This document shows positions 1-8,116 of a stretch of 30,792 bases of DNA, piece by piece. Within the stretch, counting starts at the first letter, position 1; each line of letters begins with the position of its first letter. The notes under the pieces were generated by a model. It was not told the origin of the DNA. It worked only from the letters and a program-made list of their open reading frames with translations, and made no database searches. The stretch comes from a virus: IMG/VR virus record IMGVR_UViG_3300031746_000109, positions 1-30,792 of that record. One strand, given 5' to 3'. A program made the position numbers and the translations under genes.

Positions 1-354
1 GTACTCCTGAAACTCGTCTTGCGGATAAATGTCGGCATAGCCCTTAAACAGGCCGACTGCGATTGTCCTGTGTAAATCCCGTTCCTCCTCCTCATATTCC
101 GTCTCCTTGTCGTAAAGGGTCTCAAGTACCGTTATAATACCTTTTAATGCCCCTTCCTTTGCGTCAGAAGGGGTCGCCACAACGTCTTGTGAGGGGGGTA
201 CGCCATAATACGTCTCCAAAGCCAAATGCACGTTAGAGCCGTCTATAAGCGCCCAAGACTGCTTCTTCGGCTTAAGGAACTGGTTATAGGCAAAGTCGTA
301 CTTCTTATGACAGTCCCTAAACGTCTGGATACTACTGTGAGTTAGGACTAACAC
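1..354 (-). CDS. PD-(D/E)XK (RecB/Cas4-like) nuclease, N-terminal part
   Basis: The frame is open from a GTG at 354 to the left edge, giving 118 residues with the C-terminus outside the window. Near the N-terminus it reads SSIQTFRDCHKKYDFAYN, followed by KPKKQSWALIDGSNVHLALE. This is the opening pattern of the RecB/Cas4-like PD-(D/E)XK superfamily (S-x-x-x-x-F-x-x-C-x-x-K-Y, then G-x-x-x-H-x-A-L-E). The His of the second block normally contributes to metal binding. The catalytic D-(D/E)XK residues would lie in the missing part. Such phage proteins usually act as exonucleases in recombination, replication or DNA degradation; that role is inferred. The GTG start was chosen because GAGGGAAA precedes it and it follows the stop of the regulator gene by six bases. 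It is probably co-transcribed with that regulator. Confidence 0.72.
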   Translation of the reverse strand, partial: MLVLTHSSIQTFRDCHKKYDFAYNQFLKPKKQSWALIDGSNVHLALETYYGVPPSQDVVATPSDAKEGALKGIITVLETLYDKETEYEEEERDLHRTIAVGLFKGYADIYPQDEFQEY

Positions 355-360
355 TTTCCC

Positions 361-525
361 TCATCCCTTTAATCGTTTGTTTCCGTACACATCTCTATTA
401 TGTGAGTACTCGTCGAAAGCAGATGCTAAAATTCGTGTGATTGAAATTCCTGTAAGATTTTTAAAACGAAGAACTTTAAGATAGGTCTCTTTTGTAATGC
501 GGACGCACTTGGTTTCTTGCTTCAT
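361..525 (-). CDS. Small ribbon-helix-helix DNA-binding protein
   Basis: This is a 54-residue protein. A short strand (KCVRIT) is followed by a helix starting KETYLKVLRF, a turn (NLTG), and a second helix beginning with ISITRILASAF. This matches the MetJ/Arc ribbon-helix-helix layout, in which a dimer inserts a two-stranded sheet into the major groove. The protein is basic and has no other domain. It is the first gene after a strong sigma70-like promoter that contains a palindrome, and it is followed directly by the nuclease gene. A role as autorepressor or as a switch for the early genes is inferred from context. The only SD-like bases (AAGG) sit one base from the ATG, too close for normal use, so the message may be leaderless. 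The fold is fairly clear; the target is unknown. Confidence 0.7.
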   Translation of the reverse strand: MKQETKCVRITKETYLKVLRFKNLTGISITRILASAFDEYSHNRDVYGNKRLKG

Positions 526-560
526 GCCTTAAGTATACCTGACATGTCGCAAAAAGTCAA
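526..560 (-). promoter_or_regulatory. Sigma70-like promoter for the regulator-nuclease unit
   Basis: On the minus strand there is a -35 TTGACT (560-555), a 17-base spacer and a -10 TATACT (537-532). Both hexamers are within one base of consensus and the spacing is ideal. The expected start point, about seven bases past the -10, falls on or next to the A of the regulator ATG at 525. The spacer contains the palindrome GACATGTC. It lies just after the last late-operon frame, so it probably begins a separate transcription unit. Confidence 0.65.
541..548. promoter_or_regulatory. Candidate operator palindrome
   Basis: The perfect 8-base palindrome GACATGTC lies inside the promoter spacer, between -10 and -35. 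A protein bound there would block RNA polymerase. The adjacent ribbon-helix-helix protein is the obvious candidate ligand. This is inference from position and symmetry; no second copy was noticed nearby. Confidence 0.35.
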
Positions 561-568
561 CATGAAAT

Positions 569-772
569 TTATCTTTTTACATCAGGCATTAAGTCTACGT
601 TTTCCCAATGACATACGACCGATGGGAAAGTGCCTTTACAGACCAACCTCATCGAACCGAATTGCTGTGAGGTATTGACTTCTTTCGGCTCTTTCTTATT
701 GCTCAATACCCACATCCAGTACTTGCCGTACGACCAGCGAAAGAACTTAAAGCCTACTATAAACTCCGTCAG
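569..772 (-). CDS. Last late-operon frame, no standard start (possible readthrough tail of the holin)
   Basis: After the TGA of the upstream putative holin (784-782) the same frame stays open to a TAA at 569. Its composition is protein-like: LTEFIVGFKFFRWSYGKYW, later GSMRLVCKGTFPSVVCHW. No ATG, GTG or TTG occurs in the first half. The options are CTG at 772 (given here), ATG at 715 leaving 48 residues, or readthrough of the TGA, which is followed by CTA. The frame ends just before the next promoter, which fits a genuine last gene. No family was recognised. It could also be the remnant of an older, longer gene cut by a nonsense mutation. Existence as coding sequence is moderately likely; the start is uncertain. 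Confidence 0.4.
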   Translation of the reverse strand: MTEFIVGFKFFRWSYGKYWMWVLSNKKEPKEVNTSQQFGSMRLVCKGTFPSVVCHWENVDLMPDVKR

Positions 773-781
773 GCTATATAG

Positions 782-970
782 TCACTCGCCCTTGTGTTTA
801 AACCAATTAGCCGCCATAACGATAAGAGCCGCTATAATAGACCCTACGGTCATCTGCTCTATGTTATCGGGCACTAATTTTAATATAGTCTGTGGATTAG
901 CCACCAGATACGCTGTAACAAACGTGCCTATCGCTAACAACCCTTTAATCAACATCTTTCCAAAGTCCAT
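782..970 (-). CDS. Putative holin, two membrane segments
   Basis: This 62-residue protein begins MDFGKMLIKGLLAIGTFVTA. It has two hydrophobic stretches (about residues 7-24 and 40-55) separated by a short polar link, and ends in a basic tail (NWFKHKGE). That is the size and layout of small phage holins, which form holes in the inner membrane at the end of infection. The start has a strong site (AAAAGGAGGG five bases upstream). It lies in the late operon after the ejection genes and a second membrane protein, but no endolysin is adjacent, which weakens the lysis assignment. The same frame reopens after its TGA. Confidence 0.5.
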   Translation of the reverse strand: MDFGKMLIKGLLAIGTFVTAYLVANPQTILKLVPDNIEQMTVGSIIAALIVMAANWFKHKGE

Positions 971-985
971 ATTACCCTCCTTTTG

Positions 986-1480
986 TTATACCATGAACAA
1001 CGGACAAAGAAATATACTTATTCCGCAGACCGCTTCCTTATAAGAAGCGTTAAGGTCACCATCAGCCCAGCCCCCAAGAGCACCAAGAGTAACCATAGGG
1101 CATAAAACACATAAGCTATACACTCCCCAACTCCCCGTAACAATAGCAACAAGAATCGCCGAAGCACCATGTACGCCTCCTACTATAAACTGTTGCGGTA
1201 TCCGTCCTATTAGCTTTCTAATCCAACTGTCCGCGCCGTAGGAAAAGACCGACATGGTCAGGTAGTATAAAGGAATAGATAAAAGAATAGCCCCTAATAA
1301 CATCAGAGAGAACTTCCCCATCAGGAACATAAAGACAATCCAATTAACGGCAAGGATAATAGGAAGGTGTAAGCGTCGCTTGATACCTACTCCCCGGCCG
1401 GCCAACGAGTATAGTAGTCCGATAAGTGCCGCAATAAGAAGTTTAACCCCTGCAAGCCAAGTTAAAGTCATCTCGGTCAT
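986..1480 (-). CDS. Multi-pass membrane protein of unknown function
   Basis: This 164-residue protein is strongly hydrophobic, with about five candidate membrane helices: near residues 7-25, 38-55, 58-78, 95-118 and 123-135, plus a hydrophobic C-terminus. A basic loop (GIKRRLHL) follows the first helix. Its ATG overlaps the stop of the large ejection gene as TAATG and has AGGAAAGG upstream, so it is translationally coupled. The putative holin follows 15 bases downstream. A lysis or superinfection role is possible from position, but no family signature was recognised. Confidence 0.6.
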   Translation of the reverse strand: MTEMTLTWLAGVKLLIAALIGLLYSLAGRGVGIKRRLHLPIILAVNWIVFMFLMGKFSLMLLGAILLSIPLYYLTMSVFSYGADSWIRKLIGRIPQQFIVGGVHGASAILVAIVTGSWGVYSLCVLCPMVTLGALGGWADGDLNASYKEAVCGISIFLCPLFMV

Positions 1481-4400
1481 TATAAACCTTTCCTTTCCGC
1501 TATTAACTTGTCCACTATAGCATGATAGTCAGGGCGAGCACCTTGACGCACTCTACCGGCACCTAACTTCTTTCTACCAAACTTAAAGGGCTTAGTCTTC
1601 TTACCGTATGTCCGTTCATAAGCCTCACCCAACTCAAAGGGAGTAAGCCCCAATGAAAGCATTATTTTCTCCCTCAAGGTATGAGGTTTGTAGATAGTCT
1701 TGATTGCCTTACCACGTTTTACCTTTACACCTTCCGCCGCAAACAACATACCTTTCGAAAAGAGTTGTGTTCCTGCCAAAGGAAAGGTCACTAAAGCACC
1801 TATGGGTCCATATCTATCATACATAATCTTCGCACGTTTTGCTTTATCGGCAAGCATCTTTAATGACCGAATACTGATACCACTCTCAAACCCACGAAAA
1901 GAAACGGGTGCTAAGAACTTCCCCGATACACCAACCATGCCCAGAAGACCAGATATCAAGAAGCGGTCGAGTAATCCTTTCTTCATTTTCTTCTTAACAA
2001 GGTACCGACCGAAAGGAACACCTGCCATCATCGAAGCGCCTAAGAGCCATAATAACTTCTGCCCAAGTGTCCCTCTGGCAAACTTGTTTATCCAGTCCAT
2101 TACCCACTTCATAAATATAAGTCCATATTGTCGAAACCAACCTGCACCCCTTCCCCGCATAAAGACGGGAACGGCGCCCTTATAAAAAGGCTTACCTTCG
2201 TTAAGAAAGTGCCAAGCGTATTCATAGGCCGCATCGTCATGTAACCCGGCATCTCTCGCTAACGCAAGACCAAACTTGAAGGTCTGGCGACTACTCCAAG
2301 CATCTGTTCTCTTTCCTATCATATCGGCATGTTCTAATAGGTCATCTGCCTTACCGCGTATCTGTTCCTTCATATACGACTTAATCAAGCCCTCTTCCTT
2401 AGCTTTAAGGAGAAGGCGGAGATATTCCTCTTCTAACGGCTTAAGAAAGCCTATTTTATCCTTAGCACGGTCGAAAGCCATAGTCCAAGACCAGTAGACT
2501 TCCGTTACGTTCTGAATAGCAAAGAGGGGAGAATTGGCAAGTGCCGCAAAGTAAACAAGAGCGTTCGCCGTATCTAAGACGACATTACCTCGCTCGTCCT
2601 CTAAAAGCATATCCAAATAATCATTAAGAATGCCTGTCCGGAAAGCCTTATCACGAACCTGACGGCTCTCTTTCAGAGTTATGATATTCTCCGTTCCTAC
2701 TTTAGGGACTTTGCTCTTGAGTTCTTTTAGGTCGTTAGCCCTTACTCTGCCAACCGCCGACTTCGCTATATCAACCATACCTTTACTGATACCTTCCCAA
2801 TCTACTCTATATCCGGGGATACCCGTATCTTGGTTTATATGGCTTAGCAGGGTAGACATACCTCGATACGCATTGATAATCTTCTGGGCTTCTTCACTCT
2901 TAAGGTCTATACCACGCTGGTTAAGCCAGTAGGTAACATCTAAGACATTACCCATATAGAAGTCCATAGATAATGGCGCGTCTAATCCGATATTGACCAC
3001 CCGTTCAGGAAACTGTTGGTTAGAGAGTTCTTTAAGGCGGTTGGCGTATCCAAGGGATGGCACGCGGGCAGAGTACATCATCTCCTGCTTACCCGTTTCG
3101 GGATCTACTTCGCCGGAGATTGTTACCCAATACTTACCCTGAGCCCGCGAGTGTGTAATATACTGCCCCGGACCCCACGGTAAGAGTTCCTTAATAAGTT
3201 GCCTATTCTCCTCACTTAAGATTTCAGGCACTTCGGTAAGGTAATCGTCTATATAGCGAGACTCTTCTACATACTGCCCTGTCTCGGGGTCTACCTTCTT
3301 TATGGTAATCTGCTCTTTCTCTTCAAGGACTTCCATATCGGGGAACTTGGACTTGAGATTATCCTTAGCAGGACCCGTTACCCACTTCTCACTTACACCC
3401 TTCTTCGTATTATAGACTACTCTATACCGTTTACCCTTAGAACGTACCCTTACACCAAGCCTTGACTCCATAATCTCTTCCACGATACGGTTGTAAGCAA
3501 ACTTGTGAAGGGTAACATAAGCCTTACCGGCATAAAACTCCTTCTCAGTAATTCTTCCTTCTCTTAAGGCGTTCTCTAATATAGAGTCGATATCAACAGA
3601 GTTATCCCTATCGGCTGCCACAAATATCTCCGCAAGAGCCTTTGAGTTTTTAGCGGCGTCCATCAGACGTTCAGTTACATCTACAGTCTTACGGTAAGCA
3701 AGGGCTTTAGCCATAATGTTTTCTATAGCAAGAGTAAAAGGCTTTGAGTCAGGATTAGCCCGAAGGTAGTTGTGCATTAGTTCCGTGCTGTGAATCGCCT
3801 CTTTAGCGGTCTGGAGGAGGTCGCTCGCTACCTCACCAAACTTCTTACCCATAGACATAGCAAGGTCTTCGTCCGACACGTCCATAACGAACGAAGCACC
3901 GTATTTCTCTTTAGCATTACCACCTTCCCTCTCCTGTATCTTGTCGGTTAGACCTGTCGCCTTACTTACTGACTTCTGCCTTAGCTCGCGGTCTATCTTA
4001 TCCAGCCAGCGCTGGACACGCTTCCGTTGAGAAGGAGTAAAGCGACCCGTATCTAAGGTCTCCTGTATGCCTTGAAGATAGCCTACCTTACCTGTCTCCC
4101 GATAGTTCTTAATGCTGTCCTTCATAAACTTTCTATAGTCCGTATCGGAGAAAGGTTCAATCTCTAAAGTCTTATCGGAAACAGGTTCAAGTTCAGGAGG
4201 TTTGCCTCCGCGTTCCGCCCATGTCTTATCTAAGAAACTCTGTATCGTCTTTCTCTGCGGGGCGGTTAGAGGTGTCTGTAGTTTCGCCTGTAGGTCGTCC
4301 TGGACTTCCATCTTACCCGCGCGGTATTCTTTTATCTTATCCCGCATAAAGGCCTGGAACTCTTCTACGGTAGGTGGTTTAAGTTCTTGCTTTAGACTCA

Positions 4401-6141
4401 CAATCTTTTGCTTCTCTATTTTCCTTCCTGCCCTTAATTCTTTCGCCTCATTTAATAGAGCATATAGTTCTTGGTCGCCACCCTCCAATCCTAACTGTTG
4501 AGCCATCTTGTCGGGAGTAGAACCACCTTTACGCCTGATACGAAGATTAGTATGCCCTCTGAACTCTTCCATTTCCTTCCCACCCGCATATGGCGTTAAA
4601 CCACCTTGCTCTATAATAAGGCGTTCTATATTTCCGGCATTGATAGTCGCCTTACTTAAACCAAGTTCTTCTGCTGACGGTCTACCCAATAAAGTCTCTT
4701 CCATCGGCAAAGGTTTCTCTACACCTATATCAAGAGGTTTTACTGGTGGGGCTTGTAGACTTTTCAACTTTATCGTTGCCTGCTTTACAAGTTTACCGAT
4801 AGCCCCTTTTTGTAGGGGGGTAGCCCCCTTATCCCAATCCCTCAACTCGGTTACTATGCGGTCTAAGGACTCTGCGTCAGCAACTCCTTGTATCTGCTTA
4901 CGGTAATCCGCGGGCTTAAACTTCGGGAGGGCTTCTACCTTCTCTTCGGCAAAAGGATTATTACCAAACTGCTTTGTGTATGCCTCTATAAACTTATCTG
5001 CCCACGACTCACCCTTCGTTATTTGACGTAAAACACTTTGAGGCGAACTACCTCCTTCGAGCATTATCTTGGCATTATCAAGAGCTTGCTTAGGAACAGT
5101 GCCTTTGCTTACACGTGCAAATCCAGCTTCAGATGTAATAATATTCGCTAATCTTTTCTTCTGCGAGTCTACTATAAACGTTAACACTTTTCGAGACTCT
5201 TGCAAAGTAAGCCCAGATTGCTGTAACTCACCAAGTATCCCCGACTTCTCCGCCATATCTATCGAAATAGAGGTAGGCGCACCTAATGTAAGACCTACAA
5301 GTGCCGCCATACCAGACCCCTGAAAGATAGACCTTTTTTTATCTATACCACCAAGTTTAACTACTAAGTTTTCACCTGTTTGCTGACTCCACTCTTGTAA
5401 TGCCTCTGTTCCACTTCGGATAAAGGTAGTCATTAAACGACCACCATATCGCTTAAGTAGAAAGTCTAATCCTATATATTCAAGAGCGCCTTCTATAGCA
5501 CCACCTAATGTAGATAACTCTCCCGCTCTTTGAGGGGTAAGACCTTTCTCTCGCCCTGTCTGGTAAAGTTGACCTTTCTGGTATAAGCCAAATAAAGCAG
5601 CAGCCGCATGAGGGGTTCTTGTTAATGCCGTTATACCAAGTGCTGCGGCCATGGTAGTAGCCCCGCTGCCAAGCGAATACATAAAGTCCTTAAATTGCCC
5701 TTTACCGCTTGGCCCGTAATCAGGAATGCGTTTTGCTATCCACTTCTTATTACGCTCAATAAGTCCTCGCCCCACATCGGCTAACTGCTCATCTCTATCT
5801 GTTCTCTTAAACAAAGCTGATTTAGCCATCTTAACAAGGGGAAGCATAGGAAAAATCATATTGGAAGGAGTAGGTCCTAAATCAGGAAGTTCCTCTGCCC
5901 GCTCGCCAAGTTCCTGAATTAAAGAACCCATAACTTGTGGGCTTGAAAGGATTATATCACGTGCACCACGTACAGACTCACGTGCATACGGAGCTGCCTT
6001 TATCCCTTGCTTAACCGCAAAAGGAATAATTCTGGAAGCAGGAAAAGTTTGTTGGAAAGTTTGCTGAACGCCAGAAGCCAACCTGCCGGCAACATTTCTC
6101 TTCGCAAGGATACGGTCTACCTTCTCCGAAAGGAGGGTCAT
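1480..6141 (-). CDS. Giant internal virion (ejection) protein
   Basis: This 1553-residue protein is the largest in the window and the last of three large genes at the end of the structural operon, the position of the DNA-ejection proteins of podoviruses. The N-terminal third has hydrophobic Ala/Gly-rich stretches, for example ATTMAAALGITAL near residue 160. The middle is charged and probably helical. It holds two related segments of about 50 residues (near 590-640 and 665-715), each with an FMxDxIKxYR start and a TxxQRKxxQxxLDK end. Near the C-terminus, residues about 1365-1440 contain further hydrophobic segments that could insert into the host membrane. No lysozyme or transglycosylase motif was found, although many such proteins carry one. 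The start overlaps the previous stop as ATGA and has AAGAGG upstream. Function is inferred from size, composition and position. Confidence 0.65.
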   Translation of the reverse strand: MTLLSEKVDRILAKRNVAGRLASGVQQTFQQTFPASRIIPFAVKQGIKAAPYARESVRGARDIILSSPQVMGSLIQELGERAEELPDLGPTPSNMIFPMLPLVKMAKSALFKRTDRDEQLADVGRGLIERNKKWIAKRIPDYGPSGKGQFKDFMYSLGSGATTMAAALGITALTRTPHAAAALFGLYQKGQLYQTGREKGLTPQRAGELSTLGGAIEGALEYIGLDFLLKRYGGRLMTTFIRSGTEALQEWSQQTGENLVVKLGGIDKKRSIFQGSGMAALVGLTLGAPTSISIDMAEKSGILGELQQSGLTLQESRKVLTFIVDSQKKRLANIITSEAGFARVSKGTVPKQALDNAKIMLEGGSSPQSVLRQITKGESWADKFIEAYTKQFGNNPFAEEKVEALPKFKPADYRKQIQGVADAESLDRIVTELRDWDKGATPLQKGAIGKLVKQATIKLKSLQAPPVKPLDIGVEKPLPMEETLLGRPSAEELGLSKATINAGNIERLIIEQGGLTPYAGGKEMEEFRGHTNLRIRRKGGSTPDKMAQQLGLEGGDQELYALLNEAKELRAGRKIEKQKIVSLKQELKPPTVEEFQAFMRDKIKEYRAGKMEVQDDLQAKLQTPLTAPQRKTIQSFLDKTWAERGGKPPELEPVSDKTLEIEPFSDTDYRKFMKDSIKNYRETGKVGYLQGIQETLDTGRFTPSQRKRVQRWLDKIDRELRQKSVSKATGLTDKIQEREGGNAKEKYGASFVMDVSDEDLAMSMGKKFGEVASDLLQTAKEAIHSTELMHNYLRANPDSKPFTLAIENIMAKALAYRKTVDVTERLMDAAKNSKALAEIFVAADRDNSVDIDSILENALREGRITEKEFYAGKAYVTLHKFAYNRIVEEIMESRLGVRVRSKGKRYRVVYNTKKGVSEKWVTGPAKDNLKSKFPDMEVLEEKEQITIKKVDPETGQYVEESRYIDDYLTEVPEILSEENRQLIKELLPWGPGQYITHSRAQGKYWVTISGEVDPETGKQEMMYSARVPSLGYANRLKELSNQQFPERVVNIGLDAPLSMDFYMGNVLDVTYWLNQRGIDLKSEEAQKIINAYRGMSTLLSHINQDTGIPGYRVDWEGISKGMVDIAKSAVGRVRANDLKELKSKVPKVGTENIITLKESRQVRDKAFRTGILNDYLDMLLEDERGNVVLDTANALVYFAALANSPLFAIQNVTEVYWSWTMAFDRAKDKIGFLKPLEEEYLRLLLKAKEEGLIKSYMKEQIRGKADDLLEHADMIGKRTDAWSSRQTFKFGLALARDAGLHDDAAYEYAWHFLNEGKPFYKGAVPVFMRGRGAGWFRQYGLIFMKWVMDWINKFARGTLGQKLLWLLGASMMAGVPFGRYLVKKKMKKGLLDRFLISGLLGMVGVSGKFLAPVSFRGFESGISIRSLKMLADKAKRAKIMYDRYGPIGALVTFPLAGTQLFSKGMLFAAEGVKVKRGKAIKTIYKPHTLREKIMLSLGLTPFELGEAYERTYGKKTKPFKFGRKKLGAGRVRQGARPDYHAIVDKLIAERKGL

Positions 6142-6887
6142 AGTACCTCTTCAAGTGCCGCCGCCGCTTCTTCGTAGTCCATACCACCTTCAGCCATGAG
6201 GCGTTGTATGGCGTCATCATACTCACTACCTTGAGTACCCTGAGCCGATAGTACCTTTTCTTCGATACCTAACACATCTTCAGGCTTAAGGTCGATACCG
6301 TAACTCCGAGCAATGGGCGGCCAAAACTTCTTCAAGTAAGGTAGTTTCTCGTTCGCATCCATAGCATCCCAATCCCCACCCTTAGAGATTTTTACCTGAC
6401 GTTGTAGGTCAAGGATAGCCTTACCAATGTTAGGATTATTCTTTACGGAAGGTGGTAGCCATTTGAATATCTCTTCCATGATAAGAGCATTTTGTTCTAT
6501 ACCTTCACTGCCTTCTTCAAACTGCCCGCCTATACGAGTTCCACCAGGCCCCACTACCGAAAGACCAGGAGCCATACCTGTTCTCGTAGTCTGTCCTGAC
6601 GCCAAGTATGACGCTATGTCCCCTTGCGGAGTATAGCCCTTAGATAACATCTGACGGGATATCCCCGCACGGGCACCTATAAGAGAACGTTCCTTTAATC
6701 CTTCTCTCGCCTTAGTGGCCTCACTTTCCTTTTCCCGACTCTTACTGTATTCATCTTCCAGTTTCCACTGGCGTTGCCTCATTGCATCCTGGAACAAAGC
6801 CTTGAGGTTAAGAAATGACGCCATACCTCCACCGACACCTGCGGCAAGGGTGGTAGCCTTACTTGGACCCAAACGAAGTTTTCGCAT
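6138..6887 (-). CDS. Probable internal virion (ejection) protein, middle gene
   Basis: This 249-residue protein opens with a basic segment and a Gly-rich hydrophobic patch (TLAAGVGGGMASFL), followed by a long charged region of predicted helix from about 30 to 75. The C-terminal half is acidic and ends in an AAAALEEVL helix. It sits between two larger presumed ejection genes and overlaps the giant gene by ATGA. A GGGGGGAGGTAACC ribosome site precedes its ATG. No enzyme motif is visible. The assignment as a virion-interior component rests on position and composition. Confidence 0.5.
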   Translation of the reverse strand: MRKLRLGPSKATTLAAGVGGGMASFLNLKALFQDAMRQRQWKLEDEYSKSREKESEATKAREGLKERSLIGARAGISRQMLSKGYTPQGDIASYLASGQTTRTGMAPGLSVVGPGGTRIGGQFEEGSEGIEQNALIMEEIFKWLPPSVKNNPNIGKAILDLQRQVKISKGGDWDAMDANEKLPYLKKFWPPIARSYGIDLKPEDVLGIEEKVLSAQGTQGSEYDDAIQRLMAEGGMDYEEAAAALEEVL

Positions 6888-6889
6888 GG

Positions 6890-8116
6890 TTACCTCCCCC
6901 CCTGATATTTCGAATACAGCATATCGCTCAACCCCGCATTCATAAGTTGAGACATAAGATTCTGGAACGCCTCATAGTCCTGGCCTTCAAAGGCCATCGT
7001 CAACTCCTGGTCTTTACCCAACGCAGTTGCCAACTCCATAGCAAGTTTCTCATCCCATTGTCCCTGTTGCGCTCCCTGAAGTAGGGCATTCTGCTTTATC
7101 TCGACTTGAGTCTTATATGCGCTGGCTTCTATCTCCTGACGTGATTGAGAAAGTTCCTTTGCCCTATCCGCCTTTGCCCTTGCTATGGTATCCTGATAAT
7201 CCTTACTACCTATACCACCAGCCTGTGAGAATTGATGCTGTATCGACTTCTCGTAGTCGTCGTAGGACTTATTTATTGCTCCCTCTACCCTGCCCCACCT
7301 TGCGTCCTTCTCGACAGGATAGAGTTCCCCTAAAGGTGTCTGTATCTGCTTCAGGTATTCCTCGGCCACGACTCCAGGAAGTTTCGCCCCCGCCTCACCC
7401 AGATACTTACTCATAATTGACTTCTTGGCCTGTTCCATACGTTCTGCGGAATCATAATAGGTATACTCTGGGCGTTGAGCGGTCATACTACCTATTGCCC
7501 CACTAGCGGCAAGCGCCGGGCCTACCCAGTTCATTGCCGAGCCTTCACCTACGCCTGGAATCCACATGTTACCCGCTTTATTGGTCATCTGCGCCGTATT
7601 AAACATAGCTCCCCAAGGGGCATTAGCAACCGTACCACCACCTGCCGCTAAAAGACTACCTGCCGACCCAGGCATAGTTCCTGCGGGCACTCCAAAGGCT
7701 TGGTTAACCGCATTTACAGTACCAAGATTTTCAGCCCCACGAACAGGAGCAAGAGGTTGATTAGGCATACCTACTCCAGCACCTCCTGCCATAGAACCTA
7801 TATACTGTCCAGCGTAGCCCTTTCCTGCGCCCGTAAGTGCCCCCCAACCTATATCCATTAGTCCTGCACCCTTTAGAGGCGGTAAACCTACACCTGCGCG
7901 GTCTCTATTTTGAGCTTCTATAGACTGTTGTTTCTGAGAATAGCCTCGCCACCCGCCATATCCAGCGGCTAATGCAGGGCCTACCCCTGGAACCATCCCT
8001 AAACCTATAGGCGCAGCCCAATCCGCTATCCAGTTACTACTCTTACCGAATACCGACTTTGGTCGGGTAAAAAGGTTTCCAATCGGGTGAAATACCGCCT
8101 TGCTAAACTTGGACAT
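6890..8116 (-). CDS. Probable internal virion (ejection) protein, first gene
   Basis: The protein has 408 residues. Residues about 30-215 are very rich in Gly, Ala and Pro with hydrophobic runs such as GLGMVPGVGPALAAGYGG. Residues about 230-400 are charged, Gln-rich and probably coiled helix. A Gly/Ala-rich head with a helical tail is common among podovirus ejection proteins that line the portal channel or cross the cell envelope. The start has AAAGGAG and overlaps the preceding gene by 14 bases. The next ejection gene begins three bases after its stop. No catalytic motif was seen. Confidence 0.55.
   Translation of the reverse strand: MSKFSKAVFHPIGNLFTRPKSVFGKSSNWIADWAAPIGLGMVPGVGPALAAGYGGWRGYSQKQQSIEAQNRDRAGVGLPPLKGAGLMDIGWGALTGAGKGYAGQYIGSMAGGAGVGMPNQPLAPVRGAENLGTVNAVNQAFGVPAGTMPGSAGSLLAAGGGTVANAPWGAMFNTAQMTNKAGNMWIPGVGEGSAMNWVGPALAASGAIGSMTAQRPEYTYYDSAERMEQAKKSIMSKYLGEAGAKLPGVVAEEYLKQIQTPLGELYPVEKDARWGRVEGAINKSYDDYEKSIQHQFSQAGGIGSKDYQDTIARAKADRAKELSQSRQEIEASAYKTQVEIKQNALLQGAQQGQWDEKLAMELATALGKDQELTMAFEGQDYEAFQNLMSQLMNAGLSDMLYSKYQGGR

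Noticed and set aside
551-580. Intrinsic terminator between the last late gene and the regulator promoter
   Set aside because: AAAAAG and CTTTTT are separated by about 16 bases and are A/T only; there is no GC-rich stem.
630-1043. Plus-strand frame of 137 codons
   Set aside because: It runs across the putative holin, the following minus-strand frame and part of the membrane-protein gene. Composition and strand do not fit the region.
1700-2185. Plus-strand frame of 161 codons
   Set aside because: It is a reverse-strand frame inside the giant ejection gene, which is continuous and protein-like. No independent evidence of coding.
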